Shown in pieces: positions 27,701 to 41,653 of a DNA stretch of 64,000 nt (its first letter is position 1; every line of letters starts with the position of its first letter). The DNA is from Petrolisthes cinctipes (lineage: Eukaryota; Arthropoda; Malacostraca; Decapoda; Porcellanidae): assembly GCA_033782935.1 (NCBI GenBank), contig JAWQEG010000731.1, forward strand, positions 728,690 through 792,689, written 5' to 3'. The notes under the pieces were generated by a model that ran no database searches, was not told where the DNA came from, and saw only the letters and a list, made by a program, of their open reading frames with translations. Both the position numbers and the translations under genes were made by a program.

Positions 27701-28679
27701 CCCTAAAATATCGATTTTGAGCATGTTTTGGGTCTGTATTTTGAAAACATTCTAGCAAAGAGTAGGCATGTACAGATCGCTTCTGGGACCCGAAAATATC
27801 GAATTTTCGAGTGTTTTGAGCCTGAATTTGAGATATAAACGGGTACAGAAGATGCGTGCACATATCGACTTTTAACACCTAAAATATCGATTTTGAGCAT
27901 GTTTTGGGTCTGTATTTTAAAAAAAAATTCTAGCAAAGAGTAGGCATGTACAGATCGCTTCTGGGACCCAAAAATATCGATTTTTCGGGTGTTTTGAACC
28001 TGAATTTGAGATATAAACGGGTACAGAAGATGCATGCACATATCGACTTTGGGCACCCAAAATATCGATTTTAAGCATGTTTTAGGCATCTATTTTGAAA
28101 ATACTCTAACACGAAGTAGGCATGTACAGATCGCTTCTGGGACACAAAAATATTGAATTTTCGGGTGTTTTGAGCCTGAATTTGAGATATAAACGGGTAC
28201 TGAAGATGAAGGCACATATCGACTTTTTGCACCTAATATATCGACTTTGAGCATGTTTCGGGTCTATATCTTGAAAACATTTTAAGAAGGAGTAGGCATG
28301 TACAGATGGCTTCTGGGACACAAAAATATCTAATTTTTGGGTGTTTTAAGCCTGAATTTGAGATATAAACGGGTAGAGAAGATGCATGCACCTATCGACT
28401 TTGGGCACCCCAAATATCGATTTTTAGTATGTTTTGGGCTAATATTTTGAAAATATTCTATCACTGAGTAGGCATGTACAGGTCGCTTCTGGGACCCAAA
28501 AATATTGAATTTTCGAGTGTTAGAGCCTGAATTTGGGATATAAACGGGTACAAAAGATGTATGCACATATTGACTTTGGACACCTAAAATATTGAATTTT
28601 AGCATGTTTTAAGCCTATATTATGAAAACATTCTGGCACTGAGTAGACATGTACAGATCGCTTCTGGGACCCAAAAATA

Positions 28680-29589
28680 CCGAATTTTCGGATGTTTTCA
28701 GCCTGAATTTGGGATATAAACGGGTATAGAAGATGCATACACATATTGACTTTGGGAAACTAAAATATCGATTTTGAGCATGTTTTAGGCCTGTATTTTG
28801 AAAATACTCTAACACGGAGTAGGCATGTACAGATCGCTTCTGGGACCCAAAATTATCGAATTTTCGGGTGTTTTGAGCCTGAATTTGAGATATAAACCGG
28901 TACAGAAAATGCATGCTCATATCGACATTTAGCACCTAAAATATCGATTTTTAGCATGTTTTGGGCCTATATTTTAAAAATATTCTAGGACTGAGTAGGC
29001 AAGTACAGATCGCTTCTGGGACAAAAAAATATCGAATTTTCGGGTGTTTTGAGCCTGAATTTTGGATATAAACGTGTACAAAAGATGTATGCACATATCG
29101 ACTTTTGACACCTAAAATATCGATTTTTAGCATGTTTTAAGCCTATATTTTGAAAACATTCTAGCACTGTGTAGACATGTACAGATCGCTTCTGGGACCC
29201 AAAAATGTTGAATTTTTGGGTGTTTTGAGCCTGAATTTGAGATATAAACGGGTACTGAAGATGCTGGCACATATCGACTTTTTGCACCAAAAATATCGAT
29301 TTTGAGCTTGTTTTGGGTTTGTATCTTGAAAACATTCTAATAAGGAGTAGGCATGTACAGATCGCTTCTGGGACACAAAAATACCGAGTTCTCGGGTGTT
29401 TTGAGCCTGAATTTGAGATATAAACGGATAATGAAGATGCATGCACATATCGACTTTTTGCACCTAATATATCGATTTTGAGCATGTTTTGGGTATGTAT
29501 CTTGAAAACATTCTAAGAAGAAGTAGGTATGTACATATCGCTTCTGGGACACAAAAATATCTAATTTTCGGGTGTTTTGAGCCTGAATT
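28680..29589. repeat. Duplicate of about 26390-27300 (offset 2289)
   Basis: About five monomers in the same variant order, including the AATACCGAGTTCTCGGG variant and the TGAAGATGCTGGCACATATC variant. The match ends where 27290-27320 and 29579-29610 diverge. Confidence 0.8.
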
Positions 29590-30099
29590 TGATATATAAT
29601 CGGGTACAGAAGAAGCATGCACATACTGACTTTGGGCACCTAAAATATTGATTTTCTGCATTTTTTGGGCCTATATTTTGAAAATACTCTAACACGGTGT
29701 AGACATGTACAGATCGCTTCTGGGACCCAAAAATATCGAATTTTGGGGCGTTTTGAGCCTGAATTTGAGATATAAACGGGTATAGAAGATGCATGCACAA
29801 TTTGACTTTGGACACCTAAAATATCGATTTTTAGCATGTTTTGAGCCTATATTTTGAAAACATTCTCGCACTGAGTAGGCATGTACAGATCGTTTCTGGG
29901 ACCCAAAAATATTGAATTTTCGGGTGTTTTGAGCCTGAATATGAGATATAATCGGGTACTGAAGATAAATGCACATATCTACTTTTTGCACCTAAAAAAT
30001 CGATTTTGTGCATGTTTTGATTCTGTATCTTGAAAACATTCTAGAAAGGAGTAGGCATGTACAGATCGCTTCTGGGACCCAAAAATATCGAATTTCGGG

Positions 30100-33000
30100 T
30101 GTTTTGAGCATGAATTTGAGATATAAACGGATACAGAAGATGCATGCACATATCGACTTTGGACACCTAAAATATCGATTTTTTAGCATGTTTTGAGCCT
30201 ATATTTTGAAAACATTCTAGCACTGCGTAGGCATCTACAGATCGCTTCTGGGACACAAAAATATTGAATTTTTGGGTGTTTTGAGCCTGAATTTGAGATA
30301 TAAACGGGTACAATACAGAAGATGCATGCACATATCGACATTGGGCATCTAAAATATCGATTTTTAGCATCTTTTGGGTCTGTATCTTAAAAACATTCTA
30401 GCAAGAAGTAGGCATATACAGGTTGCTTCTGGGACCAAAAAATATCGAATTTTAGGGTGTTTTGAGCCTGAATTTGAGATATAAACGAGTACAGAAGATG
30501 CATGCACATATCGACTTGGGACACCTAAAATATAAATTTTTAGCATGTTTTAAACCTATATTTTAAAAACATTCTAGCACTGAGTAAACATGTACAGATC
30601 GCTTCTGGAACCTAAAACTATTGAATATTCGTGTGTTTTGAGCCTGAATTTGAGATGTAAACCGGTACTGAAGATACATGCACATATCGACTCTTTGCAC
30701 CTAAAATATCGATTTTAAGCTTGTTTTGGGTCTGTATCTTGAAAACATTCTAGCAAGAAGTAGGCATGTACAGATCGCTTCTGGGATCCAAAAATACCAA
30801 ATTTTCGGGTGTTTAGAGCCTGAATTTAAGATATAAACGGGTACAGAAGATGCATGCACATATTGTCTATGGGCAGCTAAAATATAAATTTTCAGCATGT
30901 TTTGGGCATGTCTTTTAAAAATACTTAAACACGGAGTAGGCATATACAGATTGCATATAGGACCCAAAAATATCGAATTTTCGGGTGTTTTGAGCCTAAA
31001 TTTGAGATATAAACTGATACAGAATATCTATGCACACATCGACTTGGGACACCTAAAATATCGATTTTTAGCATGTTTTGAGCCTATATTTTGCAAACAT
31101 TCTAGCACTGAGTAGGCATGTACAGATCTCTTCTTCTACACAAAAATATCGAATTTTCGGGTGTTTTGAGCCTGAATTTGAGATATAAACGGGTACAGTA
31201 CAGAAGATGCATGAACATATCGACATTGGGCATCTAAAATTTCGATTTTTAGCATATTTTAGGTCTGTATCTTGAAAACATTCTAGCATTGCGTAGACAT
31301 GTACAGATAGCTTCTGGGTCCCAAAAATATCGAGTTTTCGGGTGTTTAGAGCCAGAATTTAAGATATAAACGGGTACAGAAGATGCATGCACATATTGAC
31401 TATGGGCAGCTAAAATATCGATTTTCAGAATGTTTTGGGAATGTATTTTAAAAATACTTAAACATAGAGTAGGCATATACAGATTGCATCTAGGACCCAA
31501 AAATATCGAATTTTTGGGTGTTTTGAGCTTGAATTTGAGATATAAACGGGTACTGAATATGCATGCACATATCGACTATGAGCACCTAAAATATCGATTT
31601 TGAGCATATTTTGGGCCTGTATTTTGAAAATACTCTAACACCGATTAGGCATGTACAGATCGCTTCTGGGACCCAAAAATATCGATTTTGTGGGTGTTTT
31701 GAGCCTGAAATTAAGATATAAATGGGTACTGAAGATGCATGCACATATTGACTATCGGCAGCTAAAATATCGATTTTCAGCATGTTTTGGGAATGTATTA
31801 TGAAAATACTTAAACACTGAGTAGGCATATACAGATTGCATCTGGGACCCAAAAATATCGAATTTTCGGGTGTTTTGAGCCTAAATTTGAGATATAAACT
31901 GGTACAGAATATCCATGCACATATCGATTTGGGACACCTAAAATATCGATTTTTAGCATGTTTTGAGCCTATATTTTGCAAACCTTCTAGCACTGCGTAG
32001 GCATCTACAGATCGCTTCTGGGACACAAAAATATTGAATTTTTGGGTGTTTTGAGCCTGAATTTGAGATATAAACGGGTACAGTACAGAAGATGCATGCA
32101 CATATCGACATTGGGCATCTAAAATATCGATTTTTAGCATGTTTTGGGTCTGTATCTTGAAAACATTCTATCAAGAAGTAGGCATATACATATCGTTTCA
32201 CGTTCCTAAAAATATCGAATTTTCAGGTGTTTTGAGCCTGAATTTGAAATATAAACGGGTACAGAGGATGCATGCACATATCGACTTTGGGCACCCAAAA
32301 TATCGACTTTTAGCATGTTTTGGGCCAATATTTTGAAATTATTCTAGCACTGAGTAGGCATGTACAGATAGCTTCTGGGACCCAAAAATACTGAATTTTC
32401 GGGTGTTTTGAGCCTGAATTTGAGATATAAACGGGTACAGAAGATGCATGCACATATCGACTTTGGACACCAAAAATATCGATTTTTAGCATGTTTTGAG
32501 TCTATATTTTGAAAACATTTTATCACTGCGTAGGCATATACAGATCGCTTCTGGGACCCAAAAATATCGAATTTTCGGGGGTTTTGAGCCTGAATTTAAG
32601 ATATAAACGGGTACTGAAGATGCATGCACATATCGACTTTTTGCACCTAAAATATCGATTTTGGGCATGTTTTGGGTCTGTATATTGAAAACATTCTACC
32701 ATGAAGTAGGCATATACAGTTTGCTTCTGGGACCAAAAAATATCGAATTTTCGGGTGTTTTGAGCCTGAATTTGAAATATAAAAAACGCGTACAGTAGAT
32801 GAATGCACATATCGACTTTGGGCACCCAAAATATCGATTTTGAGCATGTTTTGGAAATGTATTTTGAAAATACTCTAACACGGAGTAAGCATGTACAGAT
32901 CGATTCTCGGACCCAAAAATATCGAACTTTCGGGTGTTTTGAGCCTGAATTTGAAATATAAACGGGTACAGAGTATGCATGCACATTTCGACTTTGGGCA

Positions 33001-34047
33001 CCCAAAATATCGATTTTTAGCATGTTTTGGGCCAATATCTTGAAATTATTCTTGCACTGAGTAGGCAGATCATTTCTGGGACCCAAAAATATCGAATTTT
33101 CGGGAGTTTTGAGCCTGAATTTGAGATATTAACGGATATTGAAGATGCATGCACATATCGACTATGAGCACCTAAAATATCGATTTTGAGCATATTTTGG
33201 GCCTGTATTTTGAAAATACTCTAACACCGAGTAGGCATGTACAGATCGCTTCTGGGACCCAAAAATATCGAATTTGTGGGTGTTTTGAGCCTGAAATTAA
33301 GATATAAACGGGTACTGAAGATGCATGCACATATTGACTATCGGGAGCTAAAATATCGATTTTCAGCATGTTTTGGGCATGTATTTTGAAAATACTTAAA
33401 CACGGAGTAGGCAGGCATATACAGATTGCATCTGGGACCCAAAAATATCGAATTTTCGGGTGTTTTGAGCCTAAATTTGAGATATAAACTGGTACAGAAC
33501 ATCCATGCACATAACGACTTGGGACACCTAAAATATCGATTATTAGCATGTTTTGAGCCTATATTTTGAAAACATTCTGGCACTGAGTAGGCATGTACAG
33601 ATCGCTTCTGGGACCCAAAAATACCGAATTTTTGGGTGTTTTGAGCCTGAATTTGAGATATAAACGGGTACAGAAGATGCATGCACATATCGACTTTTTG
33701 CACCTAAAATATCGATTTTGGGCATGTTTTGGGTCTGTATCTTTAAAACATTCTAGCATGGAGTAGGCATATACAGGTCGCTTCTGGGACCCAAAAATAT
33801 CGAATTTTCGGGTGTTTTGAGTCTGAATTTGAGATATAAACGAGTACAAAAAATGCATGCACATATCGACTTGGGACACCTAAAATATAGATTTTCAGCA
33901 TGTTTTATGGCCTGTATTTATAAAGTACTCTAACACTGAGTAGGCATGTATACCAGATCTCTTCTGAGACCCAAATATACCGAATTTTCGGGTGTTTTGA
34001 GCCTGAATTTAAGATATAAACGGCTACAGAAGATGCATGCACATATT
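30100..34047. repeat. Satellite array, block A' left part
   Basis: Recurs from block A: base 30100 corresponds to base 1 (offset 30099), with an offset of 30275 by 31586-32140. The part of block A holding SINE copy 1 is missing: near 31985 the sequence joins the TTTTGCAAACCTTCTAGCAC variant directly to a GCGTAGGCATCTACAG monomer. From about 32523 the match resumes with bases 3768 onward. Small indels are seen at about 33064 (loss of five bases from GGCATGTACAG) and 33410 (GGCAGGCA, 4-bp duplication). Confidence 0.93.
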
Positions 34048-34058
34048 AGGGGGAGGCG

Positions 34059-34113
34059 TGGCTGAGTGGTTAGAGTGACGGACTGCAAATGGCAAGGGCC
34101 CTAGTTCGAGTCC
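34059..34113 (+). promoter_or_regulatory. Pol III internal promoter (A and B boxes), SINE copy 3
   Basis: A box TGGCTGAGTGG at 34059-34069 and B box AGTTCGAGTCC at 34103-34113, identical to copy 2. Confidence 0.75.
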
Positions 34114-34403
34114 ACGAGAAAATGTCTGGGATTTTTTCGGGTTGATCTGATGGGTCTAGCTGTTCGTCAACTATACCCTGGCTACGCCGACACGTCAAGA
34201 AAATACCCCCTACATCGTCGTCAACTCACAACATAGAAGATGTCCGACCATATTCCAAGATGCTGTGAGTGACGGTGTAGCTGCTCTCTCATGATAGTGA
34301 CGTGTATAAATAAGGTGTCGTCATCTAGTAGGACAGAAGAGAAGCTACGGTACCAACATCACCACGAAGCTCCACTGTCTCATCTGGTGCGACACCCAAT
34401 AAT

Positions 34404-34452
34404 CTCGGGGCCTCGCAAGAGTCACGGGCTACTGACAGCCTACAGTCCCGAG
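34404..34452 (+). other. Inverted repeat near SINE 3' end (copy 3)
   Basis: CTCGGG pairs with CCCGAG across 34404-34452, with the inner GGCT and AGCC pair also present. Same structure as copies 1 and 2. Confidence 0.45.
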
Positions 34453-37400
34453 GTTGAGGTATAGAAAAAAAAAAAAAAAAAAAAAAAAAAATTTACTATG
34501 GGCAGCCAAAATATCGATTTTCAGCATGTTTTGGGCATGTATTTTGAAAAAACTTAAACACGGAGTAGGCATATACAGATTGCATCTAGAACCCAAAAAT
34601 ATCGAATTTTCGGGTGTTTTGAGCCTAAATTTGAGATATAAACTGGTACAGAATATCCATGCACATATCGACTTGGGACACCTAAAATATCGATTTTTAG
34701 CATGTTTTGAGCCTATATTTTGCAAACCTTCTAGCACTGAGTAGGCATGTACAGATCTCTTCTTGGACCCAAAAATATCGAATTTTCGGGTGTTTCGAGC
34801 CTGAATTTGAGATATAAACGGGTACAAAAGATGTATGCACATATCGACTTTGGACACCTAAAATATCGATTTTTAGCATGTTTTGGGCCAATATTTTGAA
34901 ATTATTCTAGCACTGCGTGTACAGAAGATGCATGCACATATAGACTTTGGGCACCCTAAATATCGATTTTTAGCATGTTTTGGACCTGTATTTTGAAAAT
35001 ACTGTAACACGGAGTAGTCATGTACATATCGCTTCTCGTTCCTAAAAATATCGAATTTTCGGGTGTATTGAGCCTAAATTTGAAATATAAACGGGTACAG
35101 AGGATGCATGCACATATCGACTTTGAGCACCCAAAATATCGATTTTTAGCATATTTTAAGCCTATATTTTGAAAAAAATTCTAGCACTGAGTAGGCATAT
35201 ACAGATCGCTTCTGGGACCCAAAAATACCGAATTTTCGTATGTTTTGAGCCTGAATTTGAGATATAAACGGGTACAGAAGATGCATGCACATATCGGCTT
35301 TGGGCACCCAAAATATCGATTTTTAGCATGTTTTGAGTCTATATTTTGAAAACATTTTAGCACTGCGTAGGCATATACAGATCGCTTCTGGGACCCAAAA
35401 ATATCGAATTTTCGGGTGTTTTGAGCCTGAATTTAAGATATAAACGGGTACTGAAGATGCATGCACATATCGACTTTTTGCACCTAAAATATCGATTTTG
35501 GGCATGTTTTGGGTCTGTATCTTGAAAACATTCTAGCATGGAGTAGGCACATACAGGTTACTTCTGGGACCAAAAAATACCGAATTTTCGGGTGTTTTGA
35601 GCCTGAATTTGAGATATAAACGATTACAGAAGATGCATGCACATATCGACTTGGGACACCTATAATATAAATTTTTTGCATGTTTTAAACCTATATTTTA
35701 AAAACATTCTAGCACTGAGTAAACATGTACAGATCGCTTCTGGAACTTAAAATTATTGAATATTCGGGTGTTTGAGCCTGAATTTGAGATGTAAACCGGT
35801 ACTGAAGATACATGCACATATCGACTTTTTGCACCTAAAATATCGATTTTAAGCTTGTTTTGGGTCTGTATCTTGAAAACATTCTAGCAAGAAGTAGGCA
35901 TGTACAGATCGCTTCTGGGACCCAAAAATACCGAATTTTAGGGTGTTTTGAGCCTGAATTTGAGATATAAACGGGTGCAGAAGATGCATGCACATATCGA
36001 CTTTGGGCACCTAAAATATCGATTTTCAGCATGTTTTAGGTCTGTATTTTTAAAGTACTCTAACACTGAGTAGGCATGTATACCAGATCGCTTCTGGGAC
36101 CCAAAAATACGGAATTTTCGGGTGTTTAGAGCCTGAATTTAAGATATAAACGGGTACAGAAGATGCATGCACATATTGACTATGGGCAGCTAAAATATCG
36201 ATTTTCAGCATGTTTTGGGCATGTATTTTGAAAATACTTAAACACGGAGTAGGCATATACAGATTGCATCTAAAACCCAAAAATATCGAATTTTCGGGTG
36301 TTTTGAGCAAGAATTTGAGATAAAAACGGGTACTGAATAAGCATGCACATATCGACTTTTTGCACATAAAATATCGATTTTGGGCATGTTTTGGGTCTGT
36401 ATCTTGAAAACATTCTAGCATGGAATAGGCACATACAGGTCACTTCTGGGACCAAAAAATATCGAATTTTCCCGTGTTTTGAGCCTGAATTTGATATATA
36501 AACGAGTACAGAAGATGCATGCACATATCGACTTGGGACACCTAAAATATAAATTTTTAGCATCTTTTAAACCTATATTTTAAAAACATTCTAGCACTGA
36601 GTAGACATGAACAGATCGCTTCTGGAACCTAAAACTATTGAATATTGGGGTGTTTTGAGCCTGAATTTGAGATATAAACCGGTACTGAAGATACATGCAC
36701 ATATCGACTTTTTGCCCTTAAATTATCGATTTTGAGCATGTTTTGGGTCTGTATCTTGAAAACATTCAAGCAAGGAGTAGGCATGTACAGATTGCTTCTA
36801 AAACCCAAAAATATCGAATTTTCGGGTGTTTTGAGCCTGAATTTGAAATATAAAAAACGCGTACAGAAGATGCATGCACATATAGACTTTGGGCACCCAA
36901 AATATCGATTTTGAGCATGTTTTGGACCTGTATTTTGAAAATACTCTAACACGGAGTAGGCATGTACATATCGCTTCTCGTTCCTAAAAATATCGAATTT
37001 TCGGGTGTTTTGAGCCTGAATTTGAAATATAAACGGGTACAGTGGATGCATGCACATATCGACTTTGAGCACCCAAAATATCGATTTTTAGCATGTTTTG
37101 GGCCAATATTTTGAAATTATACTAGCACTGAGTAGGCATGTACAGATCGCTTCTGGTACCCAAAAATATTGAATTTTTAGGTGTTTTGAGCCTGAATTTG
37201 AGATATAAACGGGTACTGAAGATGCAGGCGCATATCGAATTTTCGCACCTAAAATATCGATTTTTAGCATGTATTGGGCTTTTATTTTGAAAATATTCTA
37301 GCACTGAGTAGGCATGCACAGATCGCTTCTGGGACCCAAAAATACCAAATTTTTGAGAGTTTTGAGCCTGAATTTGAGATATAAACGGGTACAGTACAGA

Positions 37401-39351
37401 TGATGCATGCACATATCGACATTGGGCATCTAAAATATCGATTTTTAGCATGTTTTAGGTCTGTATCTTGAAAACATTCTAGCATTGCGTAGGCATGTAC
37501 AGATCGCTTCTGGGACCCAAAAATATCGAATTTTCGGGGGTTTAGAGCCTGAATTTAAGATATAAACGGGTACAGAAGATGCATGCACATATTGACTATG
37601 GGCAGCTAAAATATCGATTTTCAGCATGTTTTGGGAATGTATTTTGAAAATACTTAAACACGGAGTAGGCATATACAGATTGCATCTAAAACCCAAAAAT
37701 ATCGAATTTTCGGGTGTTTTGAGCATGAATTTGAGATATAAACGGGTACTGAATAAGCATGCACATATCGACTTTTTGCACATAAAATATCGATTTTGGG
37801 CATGTTTTGGGTCTGTATCTTGAAAACATTCTAGCGTCGAGTAGGTATATACAGGTCACTTCTGGGACCAAAAAATATCAAATTTTCGGGTGTTTTGAGC
37901 AGGAATTTGAGATATAAACGAGTACAGAAGATGCATGCACATATCGACTTGGGACACCTAAAATATAAATTTTTAGCATGTTTTAAACCTATATTTTAAA
38001 AACATTCTAGCACTGAGTAGACATGTACAGATCGCTTCTGGAACCTAAAACTATTGAATATTGGGGTGTTTTGAGCCTGAATTTGAGATATAAACCGGTA
38101 CTGAAGATACATGCACATATCGACTTTTTGCCCCTAAAATATCGATTTTGAGCATGTTTTGGCTCTGTATCTTGAAAACATTAAAGCAAGGAGTAGGCAT
38201 GTACAGATTGTTTCTGGGACCCAAAAATATCGAATTTTCGGTTGTTTTGAACCTGAATTTGAAATATAAAAAACGCGTACAGAAGATGCATGCACATATA
38301 GACTTTGGGCACCCTAAATATCGATTTTGAGCATGTTTTGGACCTGTATTTTGAAAATACTGTAACACGGAGTAGGCATGTACATATCGCTTCTCGTTCC
38401 AAAAAATATCGAATTTTCGGGTGTTTTGAGCCTGAATTTGAAATATAAACGGGTACAGAGGATGCATGCACATATCGACATTGGGCACCTAAAATATCGA
38501 TTTTTAGCATGTATTGGGCTTTTATTTTGAAAATATTCTAGCACTGAGTAGGCATGCACAGATCGCTTCTGGGACCCAAAAATACCAAATTTTTGGGAGT
38601 TTTGAGCCTGAATTTGAGATATAAACGGGTACAGTACAGAAGATGCATGCACATATTGACATTGGGCATCTAAAATATCGATTTTTAGCATGTTTTAGGT
38701 CTGTATCTTGAAAACATTCAAGCATTGCGTAGGCATGTACAGATCGCTTCTGGGACCCAAAAATATCGAATTTTCGGGGGTTTAGAGCCTGAATTTAAGA
38801 TATAAACGGGTACAGAAGATGCATGCACATATCGACTTTGAGCACCTAAAATATCGATTTTTAGCATGTTTTGGGCCAATATTTTGAAATTATTCTAGCA
38901 CTGAGTAGGCATGTACAGATCGCTTCTGGGACCCAAAAATATTGAATTTTTAGGTGTTTTGAGCCTGAATTTGAGATATAAACGGGTACTGAAGATGCAG
39001 GCACATATCGACTTTTTTAACCTAAAATATCGATTTTTAGCATGTTTTAAGCCTATATTTTGAAAAAAATTCTAGCACTGAGTAGGCATATACAGATCGC
39101 TTCTGGGACCCAAAAATATCGAATTTTCGGGTGTTTTGAGCCTGAATTTGAGATATAAACGAGTACAGAAGATGCATGCACATATCGACTTGGGACACCT
39201 ACAATATAAATTTTTAGCATGTTTTAAATCTATATTTTAAAAACATTCTAGCACTGAGTAAACATGTACAGATCGCTTCTGGAACTTAAAATTATTGAAT
39301 ATTCGGGTGTTTGAGCCTGAATTTGAGATGTAAACCGGTACTGAAGATACA

Positions 39352-40389
39352 TGCACATATCGACTTTTTGCACCTAAAATATCGATTTTGGACATGTTTT
39401 GGGTCTGTATCTTGAAAACATTCTAGCGTCGAGTAGGTATATACAGGTCACTTCTGGGACCAAAAAATATCGAATTTTCGCGTGTTTTTAGCCTGAATTT
39501 AAGATATAAACGAGTACAGAAGATGCATGCACATATCGACTTGGGAAACCTAAAATATAAATTTTTAATATGTTTTAAACCTATATTTTAAAAACATTCT
39601 AGCACTGAGTAGACATGTACAGATCGCTTCTGGAACCTAAAACTATTGAATATTGGGGTGTTTTGAGCCTGAATTTGAGATATAAACCGGTACAGAAAAT
39701 ACATTCACATATCGACTTTTTGCCCCTAAATTATCGATTTTGAGCATGTTTTGGGTCTGTATCTTGAAAACATTCAAGCAAGGAGTAGGCATGTACAGAT
39801 TGCTTCTGGGACCAAAAAATATCGAATTTTCGGGTGTTTTAAGCCTGAATTTGAAATATAAAAAACGCGTACAGAAGATGCATGCACATATATATAGACT
39901 TTGGGCACCCAAAATATCGATTTTGAGCATATTTTGGACCTGTATTTTGAAAATACTCTAACACGGAGGAGTACGCATGTACATATCGCTTCTCGTTCCT
40001 AAAAATATCAAATTTTCGGGTGTTTTGAGCCTGAATTTGAAATATAAACGGGTACAGAGGATGCATGCTCATATCTACTTTGAGCACCCAAAATATCGAT
40101 TTTTAGCATGTTTTGGGCCAATATTTTGAAATTATTCTAGCACTGAGTAGGCATGTACAGATCGCTTCTGGGACCCAAAAATATTGAATTTTTAGGTGTT
40201 TTGAGCCTGAATTTGAGATATAAACGGGTACAGAAGATGCATGCACATATCGACTTTGTGCACCCAAAATATCGATTTTGAGCATGTTTTGGGCCTATAT
40301 TTTGAAAGTATTCTAACACAGAGTAGGCATGTACAGATCGCTTCTGGGACACAAAAATATCGAATTTTCGGGTGTTTTGAGCCTGAATT
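39352..40389. repeat. Local satellite duplication, left copy (offset 1242)
   Basis: About six monomers repeated at 40594-41631. The pair shares odd markers: a TATATATAGAC dinucleotide expansion (near 39893 and 41132) and a GGAGGAGTA 3-bp expansion (near 39966 and 41211). These rule out coincidental resemblance of ordinary monomers. Confidence 0.85.
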
Positions 40390-40593
40390 TGAGATATAAT
40401 CGGGTTAAGAAAATACATGTACATATCGACTTTGGGCACCCAAAATATCGATTTTTAGCATGTTTTGGGTCTATATTTTGAAAGTATTTTAGCACTGTGG
40501 AGGCATGTACAGATCGCTTCTGGGACCCAAAAATATCGAATTTTCGGGTGTTTTGATCCTGAATTTGAGATATAAACGGGTACTGAATAAGCA

Positions 40594-41631
40594 TGCACAT
40601 ATCGACTTTTTGCACCTAAAATATCGATTTTGGGCATGTTTTGGGTCTGTATCTTGAAAACATTCTAGCGTAGAGTAGGTATATAGAGGTCACTTCTGGG
40701 ACCAAAAAATATCGAATTTTCGCGTGATTTGATCCTGAATTTGAGATATAAACGAGTACAGAAGATGCATGCACATATCGACTTGGGAAACCTAAAATAT
40801 AAATTTTTAGCATGTTTTAAACCTATATTTTAAAAACATTCTAGCACTGAGTAAACATGTACAGATCGCTTCTGGAACCTAAAACTATTGAATATTGGGG
40901 TGTTTTGAGCCTGAATTTGAGATATAAACCGGTACAGAAAATACATTCACATATCGACTTTTTGCCCCTAAATTATCGATTTTGAGCATGTTTTCGGTCT
41001 GTATCTTGAAAACATTCAAGCAAGGAGTAGGCATGTACAGATTGCTTCTGGGACCCAAAAATATCGAATTTTCGGGTGTTTTGAGCCTGAATTTGAAATA
41101 TAAAAAACGCGTACAGAAGATGCATGCACATATATATAGACTTTGGGCACCCAAAATATCGATTTTGAGCATATTTTGGACCTGTATTTTGAAAATACTC
41201 TAACACGGAGGAGTAGGCATGTACATATTGCTTCTCGTTCTTAAAAATATCAAATTTTTGGGTGTTTTGAGCCTGAATTTGAAATATCAACGGGTACAGA
41301 GGATGCATGCTCATATCGACTTTGAGCACCCAAAAAATCGATTTTTAGCATGTTTTGGGCCAATATTTTGAAATTATTCTAGCACTGAGTAGGCATGTAC
41401 AGATCGCTTCTGGGACCCAAAAATATTGAATTTTTAGGTGTTTTGAGCCTGAATTTGAGATATAAACGGGTACAGAAGATGCATGCACATATCGACTTTG
41501 GGCACCCAAAATATCGATTTTGAGCATGTTTTGGGCCTATATTTTGAAAGTATTCTAACACAGAGTAGGCATGTACAGATGGCTTCTGGGACACAAAAAT
41601 ATCGAATTTTCGGGTGTTTTGAGCCTGAATT
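40594..41631. repeat. Local satellite duplication, right copy (offset 1242)
   Basis: Right-hand partner of 39352-40389 with the same two microindel markers. Scattered substitutions separate the copies, for example in the stretch around 41230-41290. Confidence 0.85.
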
Positions 41632-41653
41632 TAATATATAAACGGGTACTGAA

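Larger units (their letters stand above)
22382..30099. repeat. Satellite array with local duplications (block C)
   Basis: About 44 monomers. It holds a second copy of 21305-22440 at 23594-24730, and a local duplication in which about 26390-27300 recurs at about 28680-29589. Both have offset 2289, about 13 monomers. Bases 22471-22743 repeat 21942-22214 at offset 529 (three monomers). A variant reading CTACTTTTTGCCCCTAAAAT is common here. Two stretches near 25450 and 27920 have an expanded A run of 8-9 bases. No gene is seen. Confidence 0.93.
34048..34491 (+). mobile_element. tRNA-derived SINE-like retroelement, copy 3
   Basis: A 444-bp element nearly identical to copy 2, with about three substitutions seen, the same 27-base poly(A) tail (34465-34491), and the same left (GCACATATT) and right (TTTACTATGGGC) flanks. 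It carries the TATA-like motif at 34305-34312 and the inverted repeat CTCGGG 34404-34409 with CCCGAG 34447-34452. The satellite on both sides matches that around copy 2 for kilobases at the same offset of 28392. It therefore arose by duplication of the host array and not by retroposition. The A and B boxes are intact, and there is no coding capacity. Confidence 0.88.
34492..41653. repeat. Satellite array, block A' right part
   Basis: About 41 monomers colinear with 6100-12190. It differs from block A by lacking a monomer near 35400 and by a local duplication at 39352-41631. The short-monomer junction near 34917 matches that near 6532. No gene is seen. Confidence 0.94.
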
